The notes beneath the pieces were generated by a model. The model saw nothing but the letters and a program-made list of their open reading frames with translations. It had not been told where the DNA came from and ran no database searches. DNA of 56,765 nucleotides from an uncultured Porphyromonadaceae bacterium (lineage in GTDB: Bacteria > Bacteroidota > Bacteroidia > Bacteroidales > Muribaculaceae): contig CAJKBH010000022.1 of NCBI GenBank assembly GCA_905198125.1, forward strand, positions 1 through 56,765. Reading direction: 5' to 3'. Made by a program: the position numbers and the translations under genes. Below are positions 34,186 through 43,175 of the stretch, one piece after another (position 1 is the first letter of the stretch; each line of letters begins with the position of its first letter).

Positions 34186-36036
34186 ATGAACCGTGGAATG
34201 ATTCTCGGCCTATGCTCGCTGGCGAGCGCAGTGGCCGTAGCCGCGCCGGTGGAACTGACCGGTCCCGGCGACTCGCATGTATTTGAGAACCAGCTGTGCT
34301 CCGAAGTGAACACAGCCGAAATAACCATAGCCGGGCGTGCGTTCGACGCGGCGCGCGACCGGCTTTCCATCTATGGCAACGGCTCGATTGTGATAGCCGA
34401 CGGGTGGAAGGAGCCGCTGACAATATACAGCGAGCCGGACTGTGGAGGCACGGCAAAAGTGCTGGAGCGTGACCGCTACTATCGCGGCGAACTCCAGGGT
34501 GAAGCATCCTTCCTGCCTGAGGAGGAATTGGGCGATTTCGACAACCGGGTGCGATCGTTCCGGCTGAAGAAGGGCTTTATGTGCACGCTGGCCAACAACC
34601 CCGACGGCACGGGATATTCGCGGGTGTTCATAGCCGACAACGAGGACCTGACAGTCAACGTTATGCCCGAAGGACTTGACTTCGTGTCTTTTATACGTGT
34701 GTGCCGGCATGACTGGGTCGGGAAGCGCGGCATCGCCGGCGGCGACATCTGGAAGCTGACCCGCTCGTCATGGTTTTACGACTGGGGCGCCAGCGCGGTC
34801 AGCGACACGGACTGCGAATATGTGCCTATGCGCCACAACCGCTGGTGGGACGGCTGGGATAAGATAAATTCGCGTGTGGACGGTGCCAATATGCTCGGCT
34901 TCAACGAGCCTGACCATGCCGACCAGTCGGATCTCGGCACGGAAGTGGCCATCGATATGTGGCCCGAATATATGAAGTCCGGCCTGCGCGTGGGATCGCC
35001 CGCTCCCGACTGCATCAACAAGGCATGGCTCAAGGAATTCCTGGCCAAAGCCGATTCGCTGAATTACCGAGTGGACTTCGTGGCCACGCACATGTACTGG
35101 AACTCGCAGGATCCGTACAGGCTGGCCGACGACATCGCAAAACTGTGTAAAAACACATACGGCGGACGCCCGATGTGGATTACGGAATGGAACAACGGCG
35201 CCAACTGGACTAACGAATGGTGGCCGGACGCCAAAGGCCCGAAGCGTGATGCGGAATTCAACATCGTGCTTGACGAGAACGGCAAGCAGACGGAGGTGAG
35301 CCGACCGCACACCGAGGCCAACTCGGCCGTGCAGAAAGAATGGTTGGGCAAAGCCCTGGACGCATTCGACAAATGCGACTGGCTGGAGCGTCATTCTTTC
35401 TACAATTGGGTGGAGGATGCCCGCGCGGTGGAAATAAACGGCAAACTTACTCCTGCCGGCAAAGTGTTCACGGAGTTCAACTCACGCCCGGCGTTCAACC
35501 GCGCCACGGAGTATGTGCATACCTGGAAGATAGCGCCACCACATATAATGGCCATCAAGTCGAACCGTACCCGTGTGCGCATCGACTTCTACGACCATAA
35601 CGGCGAGACGGCCGAAGGCTATAAGGTGGAACGCCGCATCAATGGCGGTGAATGGAAGGAGATAGCCTTCATCACCCCCGACAACGGCTACAAGATGGGG
35701 CAGACCACTTTCTTCGCCGACAAGGATGTGGTCGGAGGCTTTATGGAATACCGCATGAAGGCCGTGTCGTACAAAGGCACGGAATCCATCTGGTCGCGTG
35801 TCATCGGCAAGGAGGTGAAGGGATCGGGAATAGAAGATGTCGATATGTCGGAACTGACCGTCAACGCCCGTCCCGGCGGCTTCGTGATAGAGTCTGAGGA
35901 ATCCGGAGAACTGACTGTGTACGCCATGGACGGCCGCGAAGTCAGGAAAGTACACTTTACCGAAGGCTTCACGACAGTAGAGGGTCTGGACAAGGGCGTA
36001 TATATCGTGGGCGGCAACAAGCTGCAGGTGAAATAA
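34186..36036 (+). CDS. Secreted GH128/Asl1-like beta-glucanase with C-terminal tag
   Basis: 616 residues with a signal peptide ending near VAAP. Residues about 175-430 match the Glyco_hydro_cc (Asl1/GH128) barrel: NMLGFNEPDHADQS with acid/base Glu241, VDFVATHMYWN (296-306) and MWITEWNNGANW with nucleophile Glu334. GH128 enzymes cleave beta-1,3-glucan. Residues about 75-175 resemble a pair of beta/gamma-crystallin-like Greek keys (LTIYSEPDCGG, DFDNRVRSFRLKKGF, FVSFIRV), an unusual partner that could bind calcium or glycan. A fibronectin-like module (about 475-555) and a short tag (GVYIVGGNKLQVK) follow. It appears to be its own transcript, with a hairpin at 36101-36131 downstream. Confidence 0.85.
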   Translation: MNRGMILGLCSLASAVAVAAPVELTGPGDSHVFENQLCSEVNTAEITIAGRAFDAARDRLSIYGNGSIVIADGWKEPLTIYSEPDCGGTAKVLERDRYYRGELQGEASFLPEEELGDFDNRVRSFRLKKGFMCTLANNPDGTGYSRVFIADNEDLTVNVMPEGLDFVSFIRVCRHDWVGKRGIAGGDIWKLTRSSWFYDWGASAVSDTDCEYVPMRHNRWWDGWDKINSRVDGANMLGFNEPDHADQSDLGTEVAIDMWPEYMKSGLRVGSPAPDCINKAWLKEFLAKADSLNYRVDFVATHMYWNSQDPYRLADDIAKLCKNTYGGRPMWITEWNNGANWTNEWWPDAKGPKRDAEFNIVLDENGKQTEVSRPHTEANSAVQKEWLGKALDAFDKCDWLERHSFYNWVEDARAVEINGKLTPAGKVFTEFNSRPAFNRATEYVHTWKIAPPHIMAIKSNRTRVRIDFYDHNGETAEGYKVERRINGGEWKEIAFITPDNGYKMGQTTFFADKDVVGGFMEYRMKAVSYKGTESIWSRVIGKEVKGSGIEDVDMSELTVNARPGGFVIESEESGELTVYAMDGREVRKVHFTEGFTTVEGLDKGVYIVGGNKLQVK

Positions 36037-36061
36037 CTGCAAGCTGCTGGTGAAATAACTG
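36018..36061 (+). repeat. 22-bp tandem duplication across a stop codon
   Basis: CAAGCTGCAGGTGAAATAACTG (36018-36039) is repeated at 36040-36061 with one mismatch. The first copy encodes the last codons and TAA stop of the GH128-like gene; the second is non-coding. It looks like a recent slippage event. Confidence 0.85.
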
Positions 36062-36100
36062 TTTGAATTAAGGAACATACCCTTAATGTGATAAAAAAGT

Positions 36101-36131
36101 AACGCTTCCGGAGCCTGGCTTCGGAAGCGTT
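36101..36131. terminator. Terminator hairpin after the GH128-like gene
   Basis: AACGCTTCCG (36101-36110) pairs perfectly with CGGAAGCGTT (36122-36131). An A-run (ATAAAAAAGT) precedes it. The surrounding 36037-36380 interval holds no gene: the tandem duplication, this hairpin, then AT-rich DNA and the promoter of the next gene. Confidence 0.65.
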
Positions 36132-36318
36132 TGACAATAACAACTTTATACCTTAATAACTAAATAACTTGAATGACTAATGCATGCCCTCACGGGTGTC
36201 CCAATGTAATAACGACTCTGTAGATTAAAGAGTCACACCATCTATAAATCACCATTTGCCCTATAATACGGACATGATAAAACAGACACTCAACGGGCAG
36301 GGTGTTAAAAATAATATC

Positions 36319-36354
36319 TAATTTTGAAAAAGTGCAAAATATTTTTTAATTTTG
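36319..36354 (+). promoter_or_regulatory. Promoter of the kinase-less AraC regulator
   Basis: TAATTTTG occurs at 36319-36326 and again at 36347-36354. The TTTG at 36323-36326 is 20 bp upstream of the second box, the spacing of a -33/-7 pair. The ATG is at 36381. Confidence 0.6.
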
Positions 36355-36380
36355 CAATATACGCCCTTTAGGCATTCTCT

Positions 36381-39167
36381 ATGCTTATGCGACTGATCAG
36401 ACGTGTATTGACCGCCATATTGTTAATGCTGGCTTTCGGAGTGACCGGGAGTCGTGGCGAGGTGCGTCAGTTCAAGACACTGACCGGTCGCGACGGTCTG
36501 AGCGACATATTGGTCAATACGATATATAAAGACTATCAGGGCTATATCTGGCTGGGTACAGAATCGGCCATAGACCGTTACGACGGCAACTCGATAGTGT
36601 CGTACCCTCTGACCGACAAATCCAAGGGCCTGGGTCGCGTCAACGCCATACTGCACACCAAGCAGGGCGACCTGTATATCGGCACCACGTCGGGCCTGAG
36701 CGTCATGCCGGCCGGCACCGTGCAGCCCAAACGCATACAGTCCGACAGGATAAGTATGCCGGTCAACGCCCTGGCCCACGACCGCTCAGGCAACATATAC
36801 ATCGCCACTGACCAGGGACTGTTCAGGTACAATACACGGCAGAAGCAGCTGGACAAGATCTCGACCGAGGCAGACCTTCGCCGTCCCGACACTAAGTTCA
36901 TGGACGTGCTGGTTCAGGACGACCGCATCCTGTGGGCCGCCACGACGCACACGCTGTACCGCTATGTGATCGACACGCAGCAGATACGTTCGTTCCCGAT
37001 GCCCGGCGGCGGAGAGTGCACGCACATAGCCATGGCCGGCAACCGGATATATATCGGTATGCGCAACGTGGGCTTAGTGCCTTTCGACATCGAAAGCCAG
37101 CGCATGGGCGTGCCGGTGCAGACAGGCAATAACCTTATTACCGACATAGCTGTAGACGGCAACAAGGATCTGTGGATCTCAACCGACGGCGAGGGCGTGT
37201 TCCGCTATTCTCCCGCCACCGGAAGGGTGGAGGAGAGGCTTTCCACGTCTGAAGGTCCGGTCAGATTGAAGTCGAATTCCGTGTATTCCGTAATGGTAGA
37301 CAACCTCGGGCTGCTATGGGTGGGATATTACCAGATGGGACTGGACTATACGCCCAACAGCCACAATTATTTCAACACCTATACGTATCCGGCGTCGGGA
37401 TTCGACAGCAACCGCTATGCCGTGCGTGCGATAGCCTTTGACGGCAGCACCAAGATAATAGGCACGCGCGACGGACTCTTTGTGGTGGACGACACGCGCG
37501 GCACGTTCCGGCATCACGCATACCCGCAACTGCGCTCCAACATCATATTCTGCATCGTCCCTGTGGGCAACCACCGATACTTGATCGGCACCTACAACGG
37601 CGGGATGTACTGCCTCGATTCGCAGACCGGCGACATCAGCGACTTCGACAGCAACGGGGCCATTCCCGGCAATGCCTCGGTGTTCAACATAGCGCAGGAC
37701 GACCACGGCGACATCTGGGCCGGCACGTCCGAAGGACTGGTGCGTTTCCATGAAGACGGCCATGCCGATGTGTGGACCAGCCGTAATTCCAGGCTTCCGG
37801 CAGGGAATGTGTACGAGATATTCTTCGACAGCGCCGGCCGTGGCTGGATATGCACCGAGAACGGTATGGCGCTGTGGAACGGCGAAAGTCTCGACACGGA
37901 AATGTTTCCTAAAGACTTCATCCACAAGCAGAAGATACGCGACATATACGAGGACAGCAGTCATCAGCTGTACTTCGTGCCCGACCGTGGCAGCGTGTAC
38001 CGCTCCGACCTGCAGATGTCGAAGTACGGACCGGTTGAATTCGGTGCCGACGAGAATGTGAACACCATGTTTGTGATCGAGGACCGCGACCGCTGGCTGT
38101 GGCTCGGCACCGACAAGGGACTGATACGCTACGACCGCAAGGAGAACTTCCACCACTTCAATAACGCCGACGGACTCCCCAACCAGGTGTTCACGCTCTG
38201 CGCCCCGATCCGCGATGCAGCCGGCAACCTGTGGATGGGCAATTCGTCCGGACTGATAGAGCTGGATTTCAACCGGTTCAAGAAGACGGCCATCGACCAT
38301 CACCGGCCCGTCACCATCACTGACCTGAAATCGCGTGGCAAGAGTATAATTACGCGAATGCGCGACGACAACGACAACCTGTCCATCTCGCTGACCGGCA
38401 AGGAGGACGACCTGGTGATATACCTGTCGGACTTCAGCTACAAGCCGTCGGAATACTTCGTGACCGAGTACATGCTCGAAGGCACCGACGGTAAATGGCA
38501 CCGGGCCGAGGGATCGGAGCCGATACATCTGTACGAGCTGCCCAGCGGCAAATACACGCTCAAGATGCGCGTGCAGGACAACGCGCACACCCAGACCGTG
38601 CTGACCATACGCAAGTCGTCCAACATCAGCTGGGCCATGATATTCATAATCGTGGCGCTGACCGGTGGACTCTGCTACACATTGTATATATTGTACAGGA
38701 AATTTTACCGTCACTCCAAGGACGCGGAAGTATATATCGACGCGGAAGACGCAACTAACGAAATTCCGGCCGCAAAGGAGCCGGAGCACATCAGCTATAA
38801 GACAACGCGCCTGAGTGACGAGGAATGCAAACGACTGTTGAAACTTCTAACTAATGTCATGAACAACGAAAAGCCCTACACCAATCCTAATCTAAAAAGT
38901 TCTGATCTGGCCGCGTTGATCGGCACCAAGAGCCATTCGCTCTCGTTCCTGTTCAACCAGTACATGAAGAAAACCTTCTACGACTATGTGAACGAATACC
39001 GCGTGGAGGAATTCAAACGGCTGGTGAACGAAACGGACATATCCCGCTATACGCTCACGGCATTGTCCGAAAAGTGCGGGTTCTCGTCGCGGGCCAGTTT
39101 CTTCCGCCATTTCAAGGCGTTCACGGGCATCACTCCGTCGGAATACATCAAGAACAAACTGCACTGA
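36381..39167 (+). CDS. Membrane AraC-type regulator with sensor propeller but no kinase or receiver
   Basis: 928 residues. After an N-terminal signal/membrane segment come Reg_prop beta-propeller repeats (about 30-620; GYIWLGTESAIDRYDG, DLWISTDGEGVFRY, WLWLGTDKGLIRY), a Y_Y_Y domain (about 670-745) and one membrane helix (SWAMIFIIVALTGGLCYTLYILY, about 752-774). The cytoplasmic part is only ~150 residues: a short acidic linker and an AraC helix-turn-helix (YTLTALSEKCGFSSRASFFRHFKAFTGITPSEYI). HisKA, HATPase and receiver domains found in the PUL1 sensor are absent, with no frameshift remnants. It should therefore act as a one-component transmembrane transcription factor, probably for PUL2 downstream. 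Confidence 0.9.
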   Translation: MLMRLIRRVLTAILLMLAFGVTGSRGEVRQFKTLTGRDGLSDILVNTIYKDYQGYIWLGTESAIDRYDGNSIVSYPLTDKSKGLGRVNAILHTKQGDLYIGTTSGLSVMPAGTVQPKRIQSDRISMPVNALAHDRSGNIYIATDQGLFRYNTRQKQLDKISTEADLRRPDTKFMDVLVQDDRILWAATTHTLYRYVIDTQQIRSFPMPGGGECTHIAMAGNRIYIGMRNVGLVPFDIESQRMGVPVQTGNNLITDIAVDGNKDLWISTDGEGVFRYSPATGRVEERLSTSEGPVRLKSNSVYSVMVDNLGLLWVGYYQMGLDYTPNSHNYFNTYTYPASGFDSNRYAVRAIAFDGSTKIIGTRDGLFVVDDTRGTFRHHAYPQLRSNIIFCIVPVGNHRYLIGTYNGGMYCLDSQTGDISDFDSNGAIPGNASVFNIAQDDHGDIWAGTSEGLVRFHEDGHADVWTSRNSRLPAGNVYEIFFDSAGRGWICTENGMALWNGESLDTEMFPKDFIHKQKIRDIYEDSSHQLYFVPDRGSVYRSDLQMSKYGPVEFGADENVNTMFVIEDRDRWLWLGTDKGLIRYDRKENFHHFNNADGLPNQVFTLCAPIRDAAGNLWMGNSSGLIELDFNRFKKTAIDHHRPVTITDLKSRGKSIITRMRDDNDNLSISLTGKEDDLVIYLSDFSYKPSEYFVTEYMLEGTDGKWHRAEGSEPIHLYELPSGKYTLKMRVQDNAHTQTVLTIRKSSNISWAMIFIIVALTGGLCYTLYILYRKFYRHSKDAEVYIDAEDATNEIPAAKEPEHISYKTTRLSDEECKRLLKLLTNVMNNEKPYTNPNLKSSDLAALIGTKSHSLSFLFNQYMKKTFYDYVNEYRVEEFKRLVNETDISRYTLTALSEKCGFSSRASFFRHFKAFTGITPSEYIKNKLH

Positions 39168-39181
39168 TTTTTGCAAGGATA

Positions 39182-39200
39182 TGAGACGAAACGAGTCTCA
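39182..39200 (+). terminator. Hairpin after the AraC-type regulator
   Basis: TGAGAC (39182-39187) pairs with GTCTCA (39195-39200), 15 bp past the stop; followed by CATTCTT. A weak terminator. Confidence 0.45.
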
Positions 39201-39331
39201 CATTCTTATGCAACTAAGAATCTCAATCTCTTAAGTAATTGGGTATCAACTATTGCGACTAAACTTCATCCAAATTTATTAAGAGAGATATAAACGGGGT
39301 CAAAAAAATTTTTTTCGGCAAATTCGCGTGG

Positions 39332-39339
39332 TAATTTTG
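39332..39339 (+). promoter_or_regulatory. -7 promoter box for the ECF sigma gene
   Basis: TAATTTTG matches TAnnTTTG, 42 bp before the ATG at 39382. This indicates transcription by the housekeeping sigma factor. Confidence 0.55.
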
Positions 39340-39381
39340 CAGTGTCCGCAATGGACATGAACCAACAACACTACAAAGGCC

Positions 39382-39897
39382 ATGAACGAACCAACCGACA
39401 GCCGGGCTGTCATTATCAAATCCTACCATGAGAACTTCGAACGAGTCCTTCACTTCATCGTGTCGCGCATCAACAACGTAGAGGATGCCGAGAACCTGGC
39501 GCAGGACGTATGGGTGCGCGTGCTGACGCTGAGCCGTCCGGTGGAGGAGGAGACGCTGACGTCCCTGATCTACGTGATAGCGCGCAACCTCGTAAACGAC
39601 TATCTGCGTCGCCTGTGCCACAGCCGTGCGTACAGCGAGGAAGTGCTGGAAAGCGGCGAGGAGCGTTACGAGATGTCGCCCGAGAATCTGATTTCGGCAT
39701 TCGAGATAGCGCGCATAGAGCGCGAGCGCGTTGAGTGCCTGCCTGCGCAGCGCCGTATCATATATGAAATGAGCAGATACCAGGAGAAGACACCCGAGGA
39801 GATAGCCGGGATGCTGTCGCTGTCCAAGCGCACGGTAGAGAATCACCTCCGCCTGGGGCGCCGCGATGTGCGCAGCTGCATTGCCGCCGTAGTGTGA
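39382..39897 (+). CDS. ECF-type RNA polymerase sigma factor
   Basis: 171 residues. Region 2 (about 10-75) contains VEDAENLAQDVWVRVLTLSRP and VIARNLVNDYLRR; region 4 (about 118-168) contains LPAQRRIIYEMSRYQEKTPEEIAGMLSLSKRTVENHL with the helix-turn-helix. Length is typical for ECF sigmas. Bacteroidota glycan ECF sigmas are usually paired with a FecR-type anti-sigma and an STN-bearing SusC, but no anti-sigma is encoded here and the SusC 70 bp downstream has no STN domain. Control of PUL2 is inferred from adjacency; how its activity is restrained is unclear. The AraC-type regulator upstream may control its transcription. Confidence 0.92.
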   Translation: MNEPTDSRAVIIKSYHENFERVLHFIVSRINNVEDAENLAQDVWVRVLTLSRPVEEETLTSLIYVIARNLVNDYLRRLCHSRAYSEEVLESGEERYEMSPENLISAFEIARIERERVECLPAQRRIIYEMSRYQEKTPEEIAGMLSLSKRTVENHLRLGRRDVRSCIAAVV

Positions 39898-39967
39898 ATG
39901 ATCCGGTTCGGTCATGACAGACATACGCAATTATTAACTAAATACCATAATACAATACCTAACATTT

Positions 39968-42900
39968 ATGAGCATTCGACTTAAAAACACTATGCCATGG
40001 AAGAGCATACTGCGGGTGGGTCTGATTGCCGTGATGGTGGCAGCCGTCACGCCATTGGTGGCGTACGCGCAGCACGCATCGTCGTCGGCAGCCGTACCCG
40101 GGCAGGTCACCGGCGTGGTACTTGACGAGACGGGAGAGCCCCTGATCGGTGCCACCGTCATGGTGAAGGGAACTACTAACGGCGCGACCACCGACCTTGA
40201 CGGCAACTTCTCGATCAAGGCATCGAAGGGCGCCACACTCGTTGTGTCGTACGTCGGTTACAACTCGCAGGAAGTTAAGGCCACTTCCGGCAACATGAAC
40301 ATCAAGCTGAAACCCAACGACCAGGTGCTTGACGAACTGGTGGTAGTGGGTTACGGCGTGCAGAAGAAGGCATCCATGACCGGATCCGTCACGGTGGTGA
40401 ACGACGAGAAACTTAAGGACAAAGGAGCCCTGGCCAGCCCCGTCGAGGCATTGCAGGGCCAGGTGCCCGGTGTGATCATCACACGTTCGTCTTCGGCTCC
40501 CGGCGAGGAGAACTGGGACATGAAGATCCGTGGTTCCGTGTCGAAGAACAACTCCGCACCCCTCGTGATCATAGACGGTATCGAATATGAAGGCGTGGGC
40601 GCGCTGAACCAGCTGAACCCCTCGGATATCGAGTCGATGAACATACTGAAGGATGCCGCCGCCTCCATCTACGGTTCGAAGGCTGCCGGCGGCGTCGTGC
40701 TGATCACCACCAAGAAGGGTAAGGACGACCAGGTGCGCGTGGAATACAACGGATCGTACACCCACAAGTTCGTGGGCAACACCCCGAAGACCATGAGCAT
40801 CGACGAATGGGCCGACGCCCAGATCGAGGCATATCTGAACGATGGCGATCCCACCAACGGCTGGATCACCTACGCCAAGATGATGAAGGAATACAAGGGC
40901 CAGTTCATCGACATGCGCAACGGCAACCCGCTGAACGGCATGTTCTCCGATACGCAGGACCTGACATTCTTCGACACCGACTGGAACGACGTGATATGGG
41001 GCGACTCCTGGAGCACCAACCACGACCTGGCCGTGTCCGGCGGCAAGAACGGCAACACATACCGCGTGTCGGCCGCATACATGTACGATGACTCTCCATT
41101 GAAATGGGGCAACAACCACAACAACCGTTTCAACATCCGACTGAACAACACCTTCAAGTTCCACAAGCGTTTCTCGCTGACCTCGTCGATAGCGCTGAAC
41201 CGCCAGGACCAGGTGTCGCCCACACAGATCGGCGCCTGCCTGAGCACCAGCACCGCACAGCCCGGCTTCCCGACGTCGACGATCGACGGCAAGCCTTACG
41301 GCTGGGGAACATGGCGCGCGCCCAACTGGGCCGCCGAGCTTGGGGGCGACAACCGCTACAAAGCGCTGTCGGTCAATGTGAGCGAGGCATTCCGCTATGA
41401 CATCATCGACGGACTGAGCCTCAACGCCGTGTTCGGTTACAACTACCGTGGCAACACCCGCGACGCAAAGACCCTCTCCGTGGACTATTACAACTACAAG
41501 GGCGACACGAAGGTATTCTCCAACCCCAGCCAGGACGACACCAAGTACGAGAAATGGTGGGACCGCCGCGAACTCTTCATGGGCCAGGGCTATCTGGACT
41601 ATACCAAGACATGGAAGGACGTGCACAACTTCAAGGCCATGCTCGGTGTGCAGTACTCGTTCACCGACTATGAGTCGAACACCAACACCGCTATGGACAT
41701 CAACGCTCCGTTAGAGGTTGTGAACGGGACGGGAACCATCACCACGACCGGAGCCAAGTGGCAGGAGGCCCTGCTGAGCTACTACGGTCGTGTCAACTAT
41801 GACTTTGATTCAAGATACCTGCTGGAAGGCCAGGCACGTTACGACGGCTCGTCGAAGTTCCAGGCCGAGAACCGCTGGGCGTTCTTCTGGGGCGTATCGG
41901 CAGGCTGGCGCATTGGTCAGGAGAAATTCATGGAGGCCGCACGCAGCTGGCTGAGCGAACTGAAGCTCCGCGCATCGTACGGCAACGTGGGTAACCAGAA
42001 CGGTATCGACCGTTACTCGGGCGTGGCCCTCTATAACTTCAAGCCCAACCAAAACGTGATAATCGGCAACGGCAAAATCTCCTGGATCGACACCAACGGC
42101 AAGCTCGTCAGCCTGGACCGCACCTGGGAGCGCGTGCACAACTACAACGTCGCCCTTGACTTCGGCTTCTTCAACAACCGCCTGACCGGATCGGTCGAGG
42201 CATACTGGAAGCGCGTCAACAACATGCTGATTGACGTGATCTATCCCGCCATCCTCGGTGACAGCGCGCCGACGGCCAACAAGGGTAAGTTCAAGGCCTG
42301 GGGTTACGATGCCAACATCAACTGGAACCAGACGATAGGCAACGTGACATACCACGTAGGGGGCACGTTCACCTACGCCGACAACAAACTGCTGGACAAC
42401 GGCGGTTCCGGTGCCATCCAGGCAGGTGTGCGCTCCGACCGCGAGGGCTATCCCCTGAATTCCGTATGGGGCTACCGCTACTGCGGCAAGATCCAGAACG
42501 AGGAACAGCTGAAGAAATACATCGACCGTTATAACGGCACGTCGACTGTGGCCGGCAACATCTCCAAGCTCCGCGTGGGCGACAACATGTTCGAGGACGT
42601 GAACAAGGACGGCAAGCTGACCTTCGAGGACCTGGTGTATCTTGGTTCCGAGGATCCGAAGATCCAGTTCTCGTTCAACTTCGGCGCCACCTGGAAGGGA
42701 CTTGACATCGACTTCGTGTTCCAGGGCGCGGGACGCCGCACCGTATGGCGCCGCGACGGCAACAACAACGCCGATATATGGCGCATCCCGACCCGTACGG
42801 CGTACATGAACGGCTCGAACCACTTCATCGGCAACGTATGGAGCGAGAGCAATCCCGACGGATACTACACCCCGCTGACCCACCAGAGCGAGATAAACAA

Positions 42901-43168
42901 CTACAACTACCAGTGCTCGTCGTGGTCGGTCGAGGACGGCTCCTACCTGCGTCTCAAGAACGTGACCATCGGCTACACGCTGCCTCAGAACATACTGAAC
43001 CGTCAGAAAGTGCTGTCGGGCGTGCGCGTCTACCTGACCGGCACCGACCTCTGGGAGACTTCCAAGATCAAGGACGGCTGGGATCCCGAGTCGTCGGGTA
43101 AAGTCAGCAACGCCAACCGTTATCCTTTCCTCCGCAGCCTTACAGTGGGCCTGCACCTAACATTCTAA
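39968..43168 (+). CDS. SusC-family TonB-dependent outer-membrane transporter (PUL2)
   Basis: 1066 residues; signal peptide ending near VAYAQ (a second possible start is Met9). Carboxypeptidase-regulatory-like domain at about 45-120 (QVTGVVLDETGEPLIGATV), TonB box/plug entry LDELVVVGYGVQKKASMTGSV, plug with IESMNILKDAAASIYGSKAAGGVVLITTKKG, then the barrel ending VGLHLTF. There is no STN domain. The SusD gene starts 7 bp after the stop. Codon use is strongly GC-biased, as in the rest of this operon, consistent with high expression. It imports the oligosaccharide made by the downstream lyases. Confidence 0.96.
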   Translation: MSIRLKNTMPWKSILRVGLIAVMVAAVTPLVAYAQHASSSAAVPGQVTGVVLDETGEPLIGATVMVKGTTNGATTDLDGNFSIKASKGATLVVSYVGYNSQEVKATSGNMNIKLKPNDQVLDELVVVGYGVQKKASMTGSVTVVNDEKLKDKGALASPVEALQGQVPGVIITRSSSAPGEENWDMKIRGSVSKNNSAPLVIIDGIEYEGVGALNQLNPSDIESMNILKDAAASIYGSKAAGGVVLITTKKGKDDQVRVEYNGSYTHKFVGNTPKTMSIDEWADAQIEAYLNDGDPTNGWITYAKMMKEYKGQFIDMRNGNPLNGMFSDTQDLTFFDTDWNDVIWGDSWSTNHDLAVSGGKNGNTYRVSAAYMYDDSPLKWGNNHNNRFNIRLNNTFKFHKRFSLTSSIALNRQDQVSPTQIGACLSTSTAQPGFPTSTIDGKPYGWGTWRAPNWAAELGGDNRYKALSVNVSEAFRYDIIDGLSLNAVFGYNYRGNTRDAKTLSVDYYNYKGDTKVFSNPSQDDTKYEKWWDRRELFMGQGYLDYTKTWKDVHNFKAMLGVQYSFTDYESNTNTAMDINAPLEVVNGTGTITTTGAKWQEALLSYYGRVNYDFDSRYLLEGQARYDGSSKFQAENRWAFFWGVSAGWRIGQEKFMEAARSWLSELKLRASYGNVGNQNGIDRYSGVALYNFKPNQNVIIGNGKISWIDTNGKLVSLDRTWERVHNYNVALDFGFFNNRLTGSVEAYWKRVNNMLIDVIYPAILGDSAPTANKGKFKAWGYDANINWNQTIGNVTYHVGGTFTYADNKLLDNGGSGAIQAGVRSDREGYPLNSVWGYRYCGKIQNEEQLKKYIDRYNGTSTVAGNISKLRVGDNMFEDVNKDGKLTFEDLVYLGSEDPKIQFSFNFGATWKGLDIDFVFQGAGRRTVWRRDGNNNADIWRIPTRTAYMNGSNHFIGNVWSESNPDGYYTPLTHQSEINNYNYQCSSWSVEDGSYLRLKNVTIGYTLPQNILNRQKVLSGVRVYLTGTDLWETSKIKDGWDPESSGKVSNANRYPFLRSLTVGLHLTF

Positions 43169-43175
43169 CCACATC

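Noticed and set aside
39170..39190. TTGCAAGGATATGAG as another HTCS site
   Set aside because: It is a single copy with only the left half matching, in a terminator region of the other locus.
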